This document shows, piece by piece, positions 1 to 8,232 of a stretch of DNA of 64,000 bases (position 1 is the stretch's first letter; every line of letters starts with the position of its first letter). The position numbers were made by a program, and so were the translations under genes. The notes below the pieces were generated by a model. The model made no database searches and had not been told where the DNA came from. It was given only the letters and a program-made list of their open reading frames with translations. The DNA comes from Flavobacteriales bacterium (GTDB lineage: Bacteria > Bacteroidota > Bacteroidia > Flavobacteriales > Flavobacteriaceae): positions 1-64,000 of the forward strand of contig JALWTX010000014.1 of NCBI GenBank assembly GCA_026993355.1. Reading direction: 5' to 3'.

Positions 1-32
1 AGTGATATTAAAATAAGAACATATAAATCAAA

Positions 33-66
33 AAAACCACAGAAAGAAATTTCTTTCTGCGGTTTT
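33..66 (-). terminator. Rho-independent terminator after marC
   Basis: A near-perfect inverted repeat (AAACC..CAGAAAGAAA paired with TTTCTTTCTG..GGTTT, one mismatch) lies about 60 bases past the marC-like stop. Read on the minus strand the stem is followed by a run of seven T, so it should end the gldE/marC transcript. On the plus strand only four T follow, so it works less well in that direction. Confidence 0.75.
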
Positions 67-127
67 AGTTAATAATTTAATTAATTTTGCTAAAAACCTG
101 TAACGGTTATTTAGGACTAGTCATTTT

Positions 128-706
128 TTAGAGTAATTCTTTGATATTTGTAACAAATAGTTTGACAGAAATGGCCAGTAGGATAATCCCAAATACTTTA
201 CGGATGACACCAATGCCGGCTTTACCTATAAAGTGTTCTATTTTTTGAGATGATTTGAGAACGGCATATACAAAAATCATATTCAGGATAATCGCTATTA
301 ATATGTTAATGGTGTGAAATTCTGCTCTTAATGAAAGAATAGAGGTTAAACTACCTGCGCCGGCAATTAAAGGGAAAGCCAAAGGGACCACTGAGGCGGA
401 TTCAGGTTCATCATCTTTAAATAAGGTAATCCCTAAAATCATTTCCAAGGCCAGAAAAAATAACACAAAAGAACCGGCGACGGCAAATGATCCGACATCA
501 ATTCCCACCAAATTCAAAATCTGTTTTCCGATAAACAGAAAAACAATCATAATTAAAGCGGATACAATTGAAGCTTTTTCAGACTGAATATGACCTACTT
601 TGCGGCGTAAATCAATAATGATGGGAATGCTGCCCAATACATCAATAACGGCAAATAAAACCATAGTAGCCGTAATGATTTCATTAAAATTTAAATGTAA
701 TTTCAT
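128..706 (-). CDS. MarC family integral membrane protein
   Basis: A 192-residue, almost entirely hydrophobic protein with about six membrane segments. It matches the MarC/YchE family: an N-terminal segment with VIDVLGSIPI, a central FFLALEMILGI segment and a conserved PLAFPLIAGAGS stretch. MarC proteins are inner-membrane proteins of unsettled function; the old link to multiple antibiotic resistance is not supported for most members. It lies 77 bases downstream of gldE on the same strand and ahead of a strong terminator, so it is probably the last gene of that transcript. In many flavobacteria gldD occupies this place. The ATG start leaves a short N terminus before the first membrane segment. 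Confidence 0.85.
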   Translation of the reverse strand: MKLHLNFNEIITATMVLFAVIDVLGSIPIIIDLRRKVGHIQSEKASIVSALIMIVFLFIGKQILNLVGIDVGSFAVAGSFVLFFLALEMILGITLFKDDEPESASVVPLAFPLIAGAGSLTSILSLRAEFHTINILIAIILNMIFVYAVLKSSQKIEHFIGKAGIGVIRKVFGIILLAISVKLFVTNIKELL

Positions 707-783
707 AATAAATCTTTCGTTTTATAAGCCGGCAAATGTAGAAATAAAAAGCTTAAGTATGAATTACTTATGTTAAATATTTA

Positions 784-2076
784 TTAATTTTTCACACCCT
801 TTTGAACTTTAATCTTTTTAATCCGTTTGCCATCCATTGAGGTGGCCGTCAAGGTAAAACCATTGATTTTAATTTGATCATTTTTATTAGGAAAACTACC
901 GGATTGTTCTAAGAAAAACCCCGCTAAACTTTCCGCATCACCTTTATGTTGCTCAAATAAATCTTCTTCCTGTTCGGTCAGATCCATTATTTTGTAAAAG
1001 TCTCTCAAAGGTATTTTGCCATCAAATTCATAAGTGTTGTTATTTATCCGGCTAAAATTATGTTCATCATGATCATATTCATCTGTAATTTCGCCTACTA
1101 TTTCTTCAATGACATCTTCGAGTGTTATAATGCCTGAGGTGCCGCCATATTCATCGACGACCACGGCTAAATGTGTTTTTTTCTCTTGAAAATCTTTTAA
1201 TAAATCATCAAGCTTCATGTTTTCAGGCACAAAAAATGGTTCCCGTAATAAAGTTTTCCAGTCAAATTCATTTTTATTCAAATATGGCAGCAAATCTTTG
1301 GCAAATAACACTCCGGTTATATTATCCATATTTTCATGATAAACCGGAATGCGTGAATAACCTTTTTTACTGACTTGTTCCAAAACTTTTGAAAAAGGCA
1401 AATCGTCTTCTAAAGCAAAAACATCAATACGAGGGCGCATGATTTGACGCGCTTCGGTTTCGCCAAAAGAAACAATCCCTTCCCATAAATCTTTCTCTTC
1501 TTGTGTAGTATCAGCATCGCCGGCCAATTCTAAAACTTGTGAGAGGTCTTCCATACTTAAATGTTCATGCCGTTGATTTAATCTTTTTTCAACAATCTTG
1601 GTCGATTTTACCAAAAAAATTGACACCGGATAAAACAATTTTTTCAAAAATAATAAAGGTGTAGCCATAAACATGGCAAATTGAACCGGCTTACGATTGG
1701 CATATACTTTAGGCAAAATTTCGCCAAAGAGTAAAATTAAAAAGGTAACAAAAACAACTTCGATAAGAAATTTCCACCAACCTTCCAATCCTTTAAAAAG
1801 GTAAGCTGTTAAATAAGTTGATAAAATTACAATGCCAATATTAATAAAATTATTGGCAACTAAAATAGTGGCTAATAACTCTTTGGGTTCTTGCAATAAT
1901 TTTTTGATAATATAACCTTTGTTTTTCTTTTCCAATTCTTCCAGATGACTATGCGTCAGCGAAAAAAAAGCTATTTCTGATCCTGAAATTAAAGCGGAGG
2001 AAATGAGTAAAAGAATGATGGCTACTAAATAAGGTAAAATAAGTAAGAATTGGGATAAACTATCCGCGTCGTCCAT
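784..2076 (-). CDS. gldE: GldE-like CNNM/CorC-type membrane protein with CBS domains
   Basis: A 430-residue protein with an N-terminal DUF21/CNNM membrane domain (about residues 10-190, four hydrophobic segments), a pair of CBS domains (about 210-335, including VVVDEYGGTSGIITLEDVIEE) and a C-terminal CorC_HlyC domain (about 350-425). The family includes Mg/Co transporters of the CorC/HlyC type. In Flavobacterium the orthologue next to ssb and mutY is GldE, linked genetically to GldD and gliding/T9SS function. The order mutY-ssb-gldE supports the orthology. It starts 14 bases after the ssb stop, implying co-transcription. No gldD follows, so the gliding role here is inferred from neighbourhood only. 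Confidence 0.85.
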   Translation of the reverse strand: MDDADSLSQFLLILPYLVAIILLLISSALISGSEIAFFSLTHSHLEELEKKNKGYIIKKLLQEPKELLATILVANNFINIGIVILSTYLTAYLFKGLEGWWKFLIEVVFVTFLILLFGEILPKVYANRKPVQFAMFMATPLLFLKKLFYPVSIFLVKSTKIVEKRLNQRHEHLSMEDLSQVLELAGDADTTQEEKDLWEGIVSFGETEARQIMRPRIDVFALEDDLPFSKVLEQVSKKGYSRIPVYHENMDNITGVLFAKDLLPYLNKNEFDWKTLLREPFFVPENMKLDDLLKDFQEKKTHLAVVVDEYGGTSGIITLEDVIEEIVGEITDEYDHDEHNFSRINNNTYEFDGKIPLRDFYKIMDLTEQEEDLFEQHKGDAESLAGFFLEQSGSFPNKNDQIKINGFTLTATSMDGKRIKKIKVQKGVKN

Positions 2077-2090
2077 GGTTTTCTATTTGT

Positions 2091-2540
2091 TTAAAAGGGT
2101 AAATCGTCGTCATCCGGCAAATCATTTTGAATGTCCGGGTTTATATTAGTGTTGCTGTTTTGGGTGGGTGAAGAACTATTTTCCGGTTTGACATTTTCTT
2201 TAGGCTTGGGTGACAAAAAGGTGAATTCTGTCACATGTATTTCGGTCATATAGCGTTCGCGTCCATCTTCACCGGTCCATTTGCGGGTGCGTAAACGGCC
2301 TTCAATGTATACTTTATCCCCTTTTTTGGCATAGCGTTCAAAAATTTCAGCCAATTTATTTTTTACAACAATATTATGCCATTCTGTATTAACGACACGT
2401 TCATTGGTCATTTTATTAATATAGCTGTCATTGGTGGCTAAAGGGAAGCGTCCTATTGAGTTGCCTCCTTCAAAATAGTGCATTTTTACATTGTCTCCTA
2501 AATGACCTATGAGAATAACTTTATTAATGGTTCCGTTCAT
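2091..2540 (-). CDS. ssb: Single-stranded DNA-binding protein
   Basis: A 149-residue SSB. The N-terminal OB fold (about 1-108) carries NKVILIGHLG, the TEWHNIVV strand and the VYIEGRLRTRKW strand. An Asn/Ser/Pro-rich flexible linker follows, then the acidic tip DDDDLPF, which docks repair and replication partners such as exonuclease I, RecQ and PriA in other bacteria. The length is slightly below E. coli SSB because the linker is short. It lies between mutY (54 bases upstream) and gldE (14 bases downstream) on the same strand. The ATG start is the only reasonable one. Confidence 0.96.
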   Translation of the reverse strand: MNGTINKVILIGHLGDNVKMHYFEGGNSIGRFPLATNDSYINKMTNERVVNTEWHNIVVKNKLAEIFERYAKKGDKVYIEGRLRTRKWTGEDGRERYMTEIHVTEFTFLSPKPKENVKPENSSSPTQNSNTNINPDIQNDLPDDDDLPF

Positions 2541-2594
2541 AAAATATTAATTTATTGTGCCTTATAGACCAGTTAATTTTAACTCAAAGGTAAA

Positions 2595-3623
2595 TCATAA
2601 AATATTATTATCCAAAAAATTTGCAATTACAATTGGCATAGGATAATCTTTTAATGCTGCAAATGAGATCATTTGAGGCGTTTTTTTGGGGAGGCTAATT
2701 TCCCAAAAAAAGATTTCCAAATGTTGATGGGTAAGTAAATGCTTTTTTTGTGCTAGAAGTTTTGCTTTAACGGGCAGCTCAATATTATGCATAAGCGCCA
2801 ATTTTTCTATTTGTTGATCACTTGGCATTTCCGGTTTTGCTGTTTCAATTAAAGGCAATTGATAGAGGTTTTGCCAAATACCTTTGCCTTCACGTTTTTG
2901 AATAATCAATGCTTTATAACTTTTAATAATAAAATAATGTAAATAACGCTTTTTAACTTTGTTTTTTTTCAGTTTTACCGGTAATTCTTTCATTTTTCCG
3001 GTTTGATAGGCCACACATTCTACCGATAGGGGGCAACAGGTACATTTGGGAGTAGCGGGCGTGCAATGCAGCGCGCCAAATTCCATAATAGCTTGGTTGT
3101 AAGTGGCCGGATCTTTAAAATACAAATGGTCTTGGGCTAATTTTTTAAAAATTTTCTTGCCTTCGGTGGTGTTAATAGGTGTGTCAATTCCAAACACACG
3201 CGACAAAACACGATAAACATTGCCATCTAAGACGGCTTTTGGTTCATCGTAACAAAATGAGGCGATAGCTGCAGCTGTATATTCCCCCACGCCTTTTAAT
3301 TTTAAAAGGTCTGTATAGTTGTCCGGAAAATTTCCATGGTGTTTGTTGACCAATTCTTTTGCTGTATAATGCAAATTTCGGGCTCGTGAATAATAACCTA
3401 AACCTTGCCATAAATTAAGGATTTCTTGTTCACTGGCAGTTGCTAAATGGAAAATGTCAGGATATTTTTGGATAAATTTTTCATAATAAGGCAAACCTTG
3501 CGTTACTTGTGTTTGTTGCAAAATTATCTCCGATAACCAAATTTTATAAGGGTCTTTGGTTTCGCGCCATGGCAACCGGCGTTTATGTTGATGGTACCAA
3601 TCTATCAGTTTTGAAACATTCAT
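2595..3623 (-). CDS. mutY: A/G-specific adenine DNA glycosylase MutY
   Basis: A 342-residue protein of the HhH-GPD family that removes adenine mispaired with 8-oxoguanine. Catalytic Glu32 (LSEIILQQTQV) and Asp133 (VLDGNVYRV, after the helix-hairpin-helix LKGVGEYTAAAI) are present. The [4Fe-4S] ligands C187-x6-C194-x2-C197-x5-C203 are intact. The C-terminal NUDIX-like domain that recognises 8-oxoG is short but visible after residue 220. I chose the ATG at 3623; a TTG one codon upstream is possible. The ATG overlaps the TGA of the kinase gene by one base (TGATG), which suggests translational coupling. Confidence 0.95.
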   Translation of the reverse strand: MNVSKLIDWYHQHKRRLPWRETKDPYKIWLSEIILQQTQVTQGLPYYEKFIQKYPDIFHLATASEQEILNLWQGLGYYSRARNLHYTAKELVNKHHGNFPDNYTDLLKLKGVGEYTAAAIASFCYDEPKAVLDGNVYRVLSRVFGIDTPINTTEGKKIFKKLAQDHLYFKDPATYNQAIMEFGALHCTPATPKCTCCPLSVECVAYQTGKMKELPVKLKKNKVKKRYLHYFIIKSYKALIIQKREGKGIWQNLYQLPLIETAKPEMPSDQQIEKLALMHNIELPVKAKLLAQKKHLLTHQHLEIFFWEISLPKKTPQMISFAALKDYPMPIVIANFLDNNIL

Positions 3624-4546
3624 CAAATTAAAATATCTTTGAAGTTTAAAATCGTCTCATAAGATTTGGCTTTAAAATATTCAGGGGCTTCAGTGCCTGC
3701 AGCCAATATAAAGTCACCACCCCAGGCACCTAAGCTTTTGATGGCATGCGGATAGTCCTTAAACATTTGTTCCTTAATGCTTGGCCGTCCTATAAGTTGG
3801 CTGACCAGTTTTTCGTGTTCATACATGCATATTTCAAACTGTTTAAGGTCTGTGGTTTGGGTGAAATTTTCGGTGAGTTGACTTATTTCATCAATAATAT
3901 TTTCATCAATAATATTTTGGCGGAATTTTTTTATTTCCGAACGGCTGTTTTGTTTTTTGTTCAGATATATTAAGTAAAGTTCCTCTGCAAAATCGGGACT
4001 GAAATTTGTCGTTTCCCAGGTAGGATATTTCCCGTTATAGGCTTGTTTATCAGGATGTTTTAATCCGGATAGTTGATATATTACCGGTTTATTTTCCATT
4101 GCCACAGCCACATCATAACCACTTCCACCAAAACTTTTTTCAAGTAAAGTAAAGGGCGAAATGCCTGACCATTTGGCTAAGAGTGCTATCAAACTTGATG
4201 ATGAACCAAAACCCCAAGCACGGGGAAATTGTAATTGGGTTTCAACGAGCCAATGCGTAGCAAATAAATCCGGCTTTTGCTGATGGATATATTGTAATAA
4301 AGTGTGTAGCAGTTTAGCTTGTGAAGCATTACTACTTGAGATAATTTCGTCTAATCCGTTAGAAAAAACAGCTTCAAACCACAAACCTGACGGATCATAA
4401 CTTCGCCAATGATATTGAGGCTTGGTATTATTGCATATGTTTAAATACTGTCCATAATGTTTGGTAGGTATAGCTAATGTTTTAGCACCTTCGAGGACGG
4501 CATATTCACCACTGATCATGAGTTTTCCGGGGGCGTAATAAGTCAT
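3623..4546 (-). CDS. GYDIA-family GHMP kinase (mevalonate kinase-like)
   Basis: A 307-residue GHMP-superfamily small-molecule kinase. It has the N-terminal APGKLMISGEYAVLEGA strand (motif 1), the glycine/serine ATP loop WGFGSSSSLIA (motif 2) and the GGSGYDVAVA stretch that gives the Bacteroidota 'GYDIA' family its name. The family is annotated as mevalonate-pathway kinases by similarity; the exact substrate is not settled from sequence. It overlaps the upstream deacylase gene by 4 bases (ATGA) and the mutY start by 1 base, so the three are translated as a coupled set. Isoprenoid precursor synthesis is the likely role. Confidence 0.85.
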   Translation of the reverse strand: MTYYAPGKLMISGEYAVLEGAKTLAIPTKHYGQYLNICNNTKPQYHWRSYDPSGLWFEAVFSNGLDEIISSSNASQAKLLHTLLQYIHQQKPDLFATHWLVETQLQFPRAWGFGSSSSLIALLAKWSGISPFTLLEKSFGGSGYDVAVAMENKPVIYQLSGLKHPDKQAYNGKYPTWETTNFSPDFAEELYLIYLNKKQNSRSEIKKFRQNIIDENIIDEISQLTENFTQTTDLKQFEICMYEHEKLVSQLIGRPSIKEQMFKDYPHAIKSLGAWGGDFILAAGTEAPEYFKAKSYETILNFKDILI

Positions 4547-5445
4547 TTTTTCTCTTTTACGATAAAAAAACCGTCACTGCCTTTTTTTTGATACAACGGC
4601 ATAAGCATAAATCCGGTTTCGGGACTTTTAATTATTTCCAAGTCCTGATTGGCTAAAGCTTCATTTTTTTTGATGGGCTTAAAGTTATAATAACCCGGTT
4701 TCATTTCAAATTTTTGGTTGTCGGATAATTGGTGGCGATAAGCAAGTTCTAAATGATGTGGCAAGTTTTCGGAGATTCCCTTTAGACGATTTCTGCCTTG
4801 TATCACTTCGGGCAATTGGCCATCTACTAAATTAAAATAGGCTAAGCTATGCCATATGGCAGCCATTAGGTTTTCAGTTGCTTCAGGTGTTTGATGGGTT
4901 CCGCCTTCAAAAACCATTGAAGTCATCCCTTTTTTGCCCCAATAACTCAGGGCTGTACCCGGTAATTTGCCAGAAAGTTTATCAATAAAAGGTACGCCAA
5001 ATGAGTGGGCAAAAACCAAACTTTTTGCGTTGCAGGCCGGTATGGCAAAAACACCGCTTTTGGCCGAAAAAGTATGTAAATCTAAGAAAATGCAGTTATC
5101 GTATTTTCCTTTGCAAATATCTCTAATGATTAATTGTTGCAAATCGTTTAAAGATTTGAGTTCTACAATCTCAGAAGTGTTATTGCCAATGTATTTGTCT
5201 AACCATAAACGATTTAAGTCGTGATGAATAAATCTTTCTTTTTTTTCTAATGCCGGCAAGTTGCCTTTTAAAAAATATATTTGTCCTTTGTTAGGATCAA
5301 ATTTCTTTTTAAGTACAGGTAATATTTTTTCAATAGCTTCAATGCCATTAATTTCATTGCCATGGATGCCCCCTAAAATTATAAATTTTATATCAGAATT
5401 ACGACCTAATATATCTATAATATGTTTTTGATAATCGGTATGCAT
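4543..5445 (-). CDS. M14-like zinc deacylase (succinylglutamate desuccinylase/aspartoacylase family)
   Basis: A 300-residue cytoplasmic protein of the AstE/AspA branch of M14 zinc hydrolases. Zinc ligands are visible as the HGNE pair in GGIHGNEINGIEAIE and the histidine in FLDLHTFSAKSG; a later FEGG fits the family's general-base region. Members cleave N-acyl amino acids, but substrate cannot be read from sequence. I start it at the ATG at 5445: a TTG further upstream would lie inside the probable promoter motif at 5477-5484. Its end overlaps the GHMP kinase start by 4 bases (ATGA). Confidence 0.82.
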   Translation of the reverse strand: MHTDYQKHIIDILGRNSDIKFIILGGIHGNEINGIEAIEKILPVLKKKFDPNKGQIYFLKGNLPALEKKERFIHHDLNRLWLDKYIGNNTSEIVELKSLNDLQQLIIRDICKGKYDNCIFLDLHTFSAKSGVFAIPACNAKSLVFAHSFGVPFIDKLSGKLPGTALSYWGKKGMTSMVFEGGTHQTPEATENLMAAIWHSLAYFNLVDGQLPEVIQGRNRLKGISENLPHHLELAYRHQLSDNQKFEMKPGYYNFKPIKKNEALANQDLEIIKSPETGFMLMPLYQKKGSDGFFIVKEKK

Positions 5446-5476
5446 ACGCTTTAGTATTTCCTCATGAAATGAAATA

Positions 5477-5484
5477 CAAAAGTA
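5477..5484 (-). promoter_or_regulatory. Probable -7 promoter element (TACTTTTG)
   Basis: TACTTTTG on the minus strand fits the Bacteroidota -7 consensus TAnnTTTG. It sits about 30 bases before the chosen ATG of the M14-like gene. A -33 TTTG is not clear, so this rests on one motif and on spacing. It would drive the deacylase-kinase-mutY-ssb-gldE set. Confidence 0.45.
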
Positions 5485-5502
5485 CAATATAAATCTGATT
5501 TT

Positions 5503-6582
5503 TTATTGATAGGTTTGGTCTTTCCAATTATAAGTTCCTTTTAAACTCAAAATTAAAACTATTAAATAATATACCGGATAAATAATAAAACCCAATAAAA
5601 AATGCCGGTGTTTTATTTTAGCTTTATAAAACCGGCTTGTCTTGTAAAGAAGCCAAAAATCAATGCTTGCTTTACTGACAAGAAACCAATACAGATGGGA
5701 AAAATAAACAAAACTAAACAAGCTCGCTGCATTGGCCAATAAAATCAGTAAGCCGGTAACTTGTGCTGTTCTTTGGGTCTGATGTGTACTTTTACTTGCC
5801 CAACGTATTTTTTGTTGCCATAAATCTTGCCAACTTTTTTGGGCTTGTGTTTGAATAATAGTTTGTGGTGATTTTAAAAAAGCGATTTTACCGGGATATT
5901 TTTCATTAAATTTTTGCAATAAAAAAACATCGTCCCCCGAGGCAATGTGCTCATTTCCGGCATAGCCTTCAACATCATAAAAGGCTTGTTTGTCAAATAT
6001 TAAATTAGCCCCATTGGCCAAAAAAGGTTTTTTGATAAAAGTAAACGCCATTGTAAAAGCTTGAAGCACCATAAATTCCATTTGTTGAAATTGTGTTAAA
6101 AAATCCGGTTTATCTAATAATTTAACCGGACCCAAAATCATTTTATAAGGCTTTTGGCCTAAATAACTGTCAATTGTTTTCAAATAATTCTCGGGAATGA
6201 TACAATCTGCATCTATAGTAACAATGTAAGTATATTTGGAACGGGATATGCCAGTCAAGAGTGCTTGTTTTTTGCCGCGTCCCACATTGGTAAACTGTTT
6301 GATGTGAGTTGTGTTATGGATTAATTTTGCGGATGAATCAGTTGAATGATCATCAACCATAATAATTTCAAATTTATCCTTAGGGTAATTTATTTTTTGA
6401 ATGGATGACAACAAAGCAGAGAGGTTTTCTTCTTCATTTTTGTAAGGGATTATAAGGGAAAAAGTAAAATGTGGCTTCTTTATTTTTAGAGGTTTGAAAA
6501 CAGGATGCCGCGAATTAATTATGACAATAGCAGCCAAAAGTAGGGAGTATAATATGGGCACAAAAACCAATAGCCACATCAT
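5503..6582 (-). CDS. Family 2 glycosyltransferase, membrane-anchored
   Basis: A 359-residue GT2 enzyme. An N-terminal membrane helix (MMWLLVFVPILYSLLLAAIV) precedes the GT-A fold with SLIIPYKNEEENL, the metal-binding DAD in VTIDADCIIP, the acceptor region GDDVFLL and the QQKIRWASKS motif of processive-type GT2 enzymes. About three hydrophobic segments close the C terminus. The start is ATGATG at 6582/6579, overlapping the flippase stop TGA; an upstream extension would run through the flippase gene in another frame and lacks family similarity. The sugar donor and acceptor are unknown. Coupling to a flippase-like gene suggests glycolipid or envelope glycan synthesis. Confidence 0.87.
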   Translation of the reverse strand: MMWLLVFVPILYSLLLAAIVIINSRHPVFKPLKIKKPHFTFSLIIPYKNEEENLSALLSSIQKINYPKDKFEIIMVDDHSTDSSAKLIHNTTHIKQFTNVGRGKKQALLTGISRSKYTYIVTIDADCIIPENYLKTIDSYLGQKPYKMILGPVKLLDKPDFLTQFQQMEFMVLQAFTMAFTFIKKPFLANGANLIFDKQAFYDVEGYAGNEHIASGDDVFLLQKFNEKYPGKIAFLKSPQTIIQTQAQKSWQDLWQQKIRWASKSTHQTQRTAQVTGLLILLANAASLFSFVYFSHLYWFLVSKASIDFWLLYKTSRFYKAKIKHRHFLLGFIIYPVYYLIVLILSLKGTYNWKDQTYQ

Positions 6583-7508
6583 AATGTCTCCGTTTTTAGC
6601 GGAATTTTTTGCTGCCATAACCATAGAAGCCCAATCAAAAAAGGCAACAGAAAATTGGCCAACCACATAATTGAAACGATTTGAAAAATAATTGCGGGCT
6701 GTAAGTGTAAAATGGAGAAAATCATGATCGCCACTGAACCTTTCACCACCCAATCCAAAAAAGCTAAAATCGGTACCAAACTGGCTATAAAATATACCAG
6801 CCAGACCCCCGAATACAAAAAGAACAGGTGTTGAGGTGCTTTAAAATAATGCAATAGCCAAACAAATTGGGTAGAAAAAAACAAATAGCGCAATATGGCA
6901 AATACTAAGCTTATAAAACTTATTTTTAATAAATTTTGATTGTATTTTGTATAATATAGCCATAATAGTAAACTTAAACCAATGATAAGAACAATTAAAA
7001 TCCAAACCTTGTTTTGACCGTTTTCTAAAAATGAATTCATAGCTTTTAAACGGTAAATTAAACCGGTATTAAACCAATAAAAAATAGCAATCAGGCCAAA
7101 AATAATGCTAACCGATAATTGTGACAGGTTTCCTATAAGAACTAATCCGGTTGCTTTGACATAGTCTTTTTTTTTGAAGTAGAGTATTTTGGCGCCATAT
7201 TCGCCCACACGATTGGGTGTTAATAAAGAAATACTAAAACTGGTCAAACTTTGCCGGGCCGCATCCCACAGGCCGGTTTTTTGGATATGTCCTGCCAAAA
7301 ATTGCCATTTTTTTATTTCCAAACCCCAGTTTATGAGGCTGAAAGTTAATAAAACAAAGATAGTCTGCAGGTTAAAAAAATCAATGGGGATCACAAAGGT
7401 TTTAAAGATAAATGCTTGATGCCATACATAATAAAATGCCGAAATGCTAAAGACTATTTTGGCACCGGTCAAAATAAAATTATGATATTGTTGAATAAGT
7501 TTATACAT
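6579..7508 (-). CDS. Lysylphosphatidylglycerol synthase TM-domain/flippase-like membrane protein
   Basis: A 309-residue polytopic membrane protein with about seven or eight hydrophobic helices. It resembles the UPF0104 / LPG_synthase_TM family, including the conserved TPNRVGEYGAKILYFKKKDY stretch typical of the Bacteroidota members. The family includes the flippase half of MprF and many uncharacterised proteins that pair with glycosyltransferases. The ATG at 7508 is chosen because longer forms would overlap ruvC on the opposite strand. Its TGA overlaps the GT2 start. Only 28 bases separate its start from ruvC, so the promoters must overlap. Confidence 0.8.
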   Translation of the reverse strand: MYKLIQQYHNFILTGAKIVFSISAFYYVWHQAFIFKTFVIPIDFFNLQTIFVLLTFSLINWGLEIKKWQFLAGHIQKTGLWDAARQSLTSFSISLLTPNRVGEYGAKILYFKKKDYVKATGLVLIGNLSQLSVSIIFGLIAIFYWFNTGLIYRLKAMNSFLENGQNKVWILIVLIIGLSLLLWLYYTKYNQNLLKISFISLVFAILRYLFFSTQFVWLLHYFKAPQHLFFLYSGVWLVYFIASLVPILAFLDWVVKGSVAIMIFSILHLQPAIIFQIVSIMWLANFLLPFLIGLLWLWQQKIPLKTETL

Positions 7509-7536
7509 TTGATTAAATGCAAAATACATAAAAATA

Positions 7537-8094
7537 TTGAAATCCGAACGCATTATTTTAGGAATTGATCCCGGCACCACCGTTATGGGATTTGGGATGA
7601 TTAAGGTAACCGGTAAGAAATTGGAATTGATTCTCATGGATGAACTTATCCTTAACAAATTTGACAGCCATAGCCTGAGATTAAAAAAGATATTTGAACG
7701 CACCCTACAATTAATAGACGAATTTCATCCGGATGAATTGGCCATTGAAGCCCCTTTTTTTGGCAAGAATGTACAGTCTATGCTCAAGCTTGGCCGCGCG
7801 CAAGGGGTGGCAATGGCAGCAGGACTGTATCGTGAAGTACCTATTACTGAATATCTTCCCAAAAAGGTAAAAATGGCTGTTACGGGCAACGGCAATGCCA
7901 GTAAAGAGCAAGTGGCAGCCATGTTGAAGCGTCTTTTAAATATTTCTGTTTTGCCTACCAAATTAGATGCTACAGATGGGTTGGCAGTGGCAGTTTGTCA
8001 TTATTTTAATTTTGATCAGAAAAATAAAACGGGCAAAAAATCTTATGGTAGTTGGAAAAGTTTTATTGCCAATAATCCGGATAGGATAAAATAA
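7537..8094 (+). CDS. ruvC: Crossover junction endodeoxyribonuclease RuvC
   Basis: A 185-residue Holliday junction resolvase with an RNase H-like fold. The first catalytic Asp is in [16 protein letters not shown], the Glu in [14 protein letters not shown], and the C-terminal acidic pair in [14 protein letters not shown]. Length is normal for Bacteroidota. The start is a TTG at 7537; no in-frame ATG fits before the first beta strand, and the TTG product matches family N termini. It is divergent from the flippase gene. RuvAB are not in the window. Confidence 0.94.
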   Translation: MKSERIILGIDPGTTVMGFGMIKVTGKKLELILMDELILNKFDSHSLRLKKIFERTLQLIDEFHPDELAIEAPFFGKNVQSMLKLGRAQGVAMAAGLYREVPITEYLPKKVKMAVTGNGNASKEQVAAMLKRLLNISVLPTKLDATDGLAVAVCHYFNFDQKNKTGKKSYGSWKSFIANNPDRIK

Positions 8095-8232
8095 ATGCTT
8101 ACTGAAATTTTCAATTATTCATATTTTTATCTCTTGTCTTGTTAATATAGGTGAGTATTATTTTATTTTTTTTAAAATTCACACTAATTGCATTATTTTA
8201 TTGTTATTTTCGTTATTTAAAATATATGCAAT

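Noticed and set aside
5446-5487. TTG start for the M14-like gene at 5487
   Set aside because: It would lie within the promoter motif and adds residues with no family similarity.
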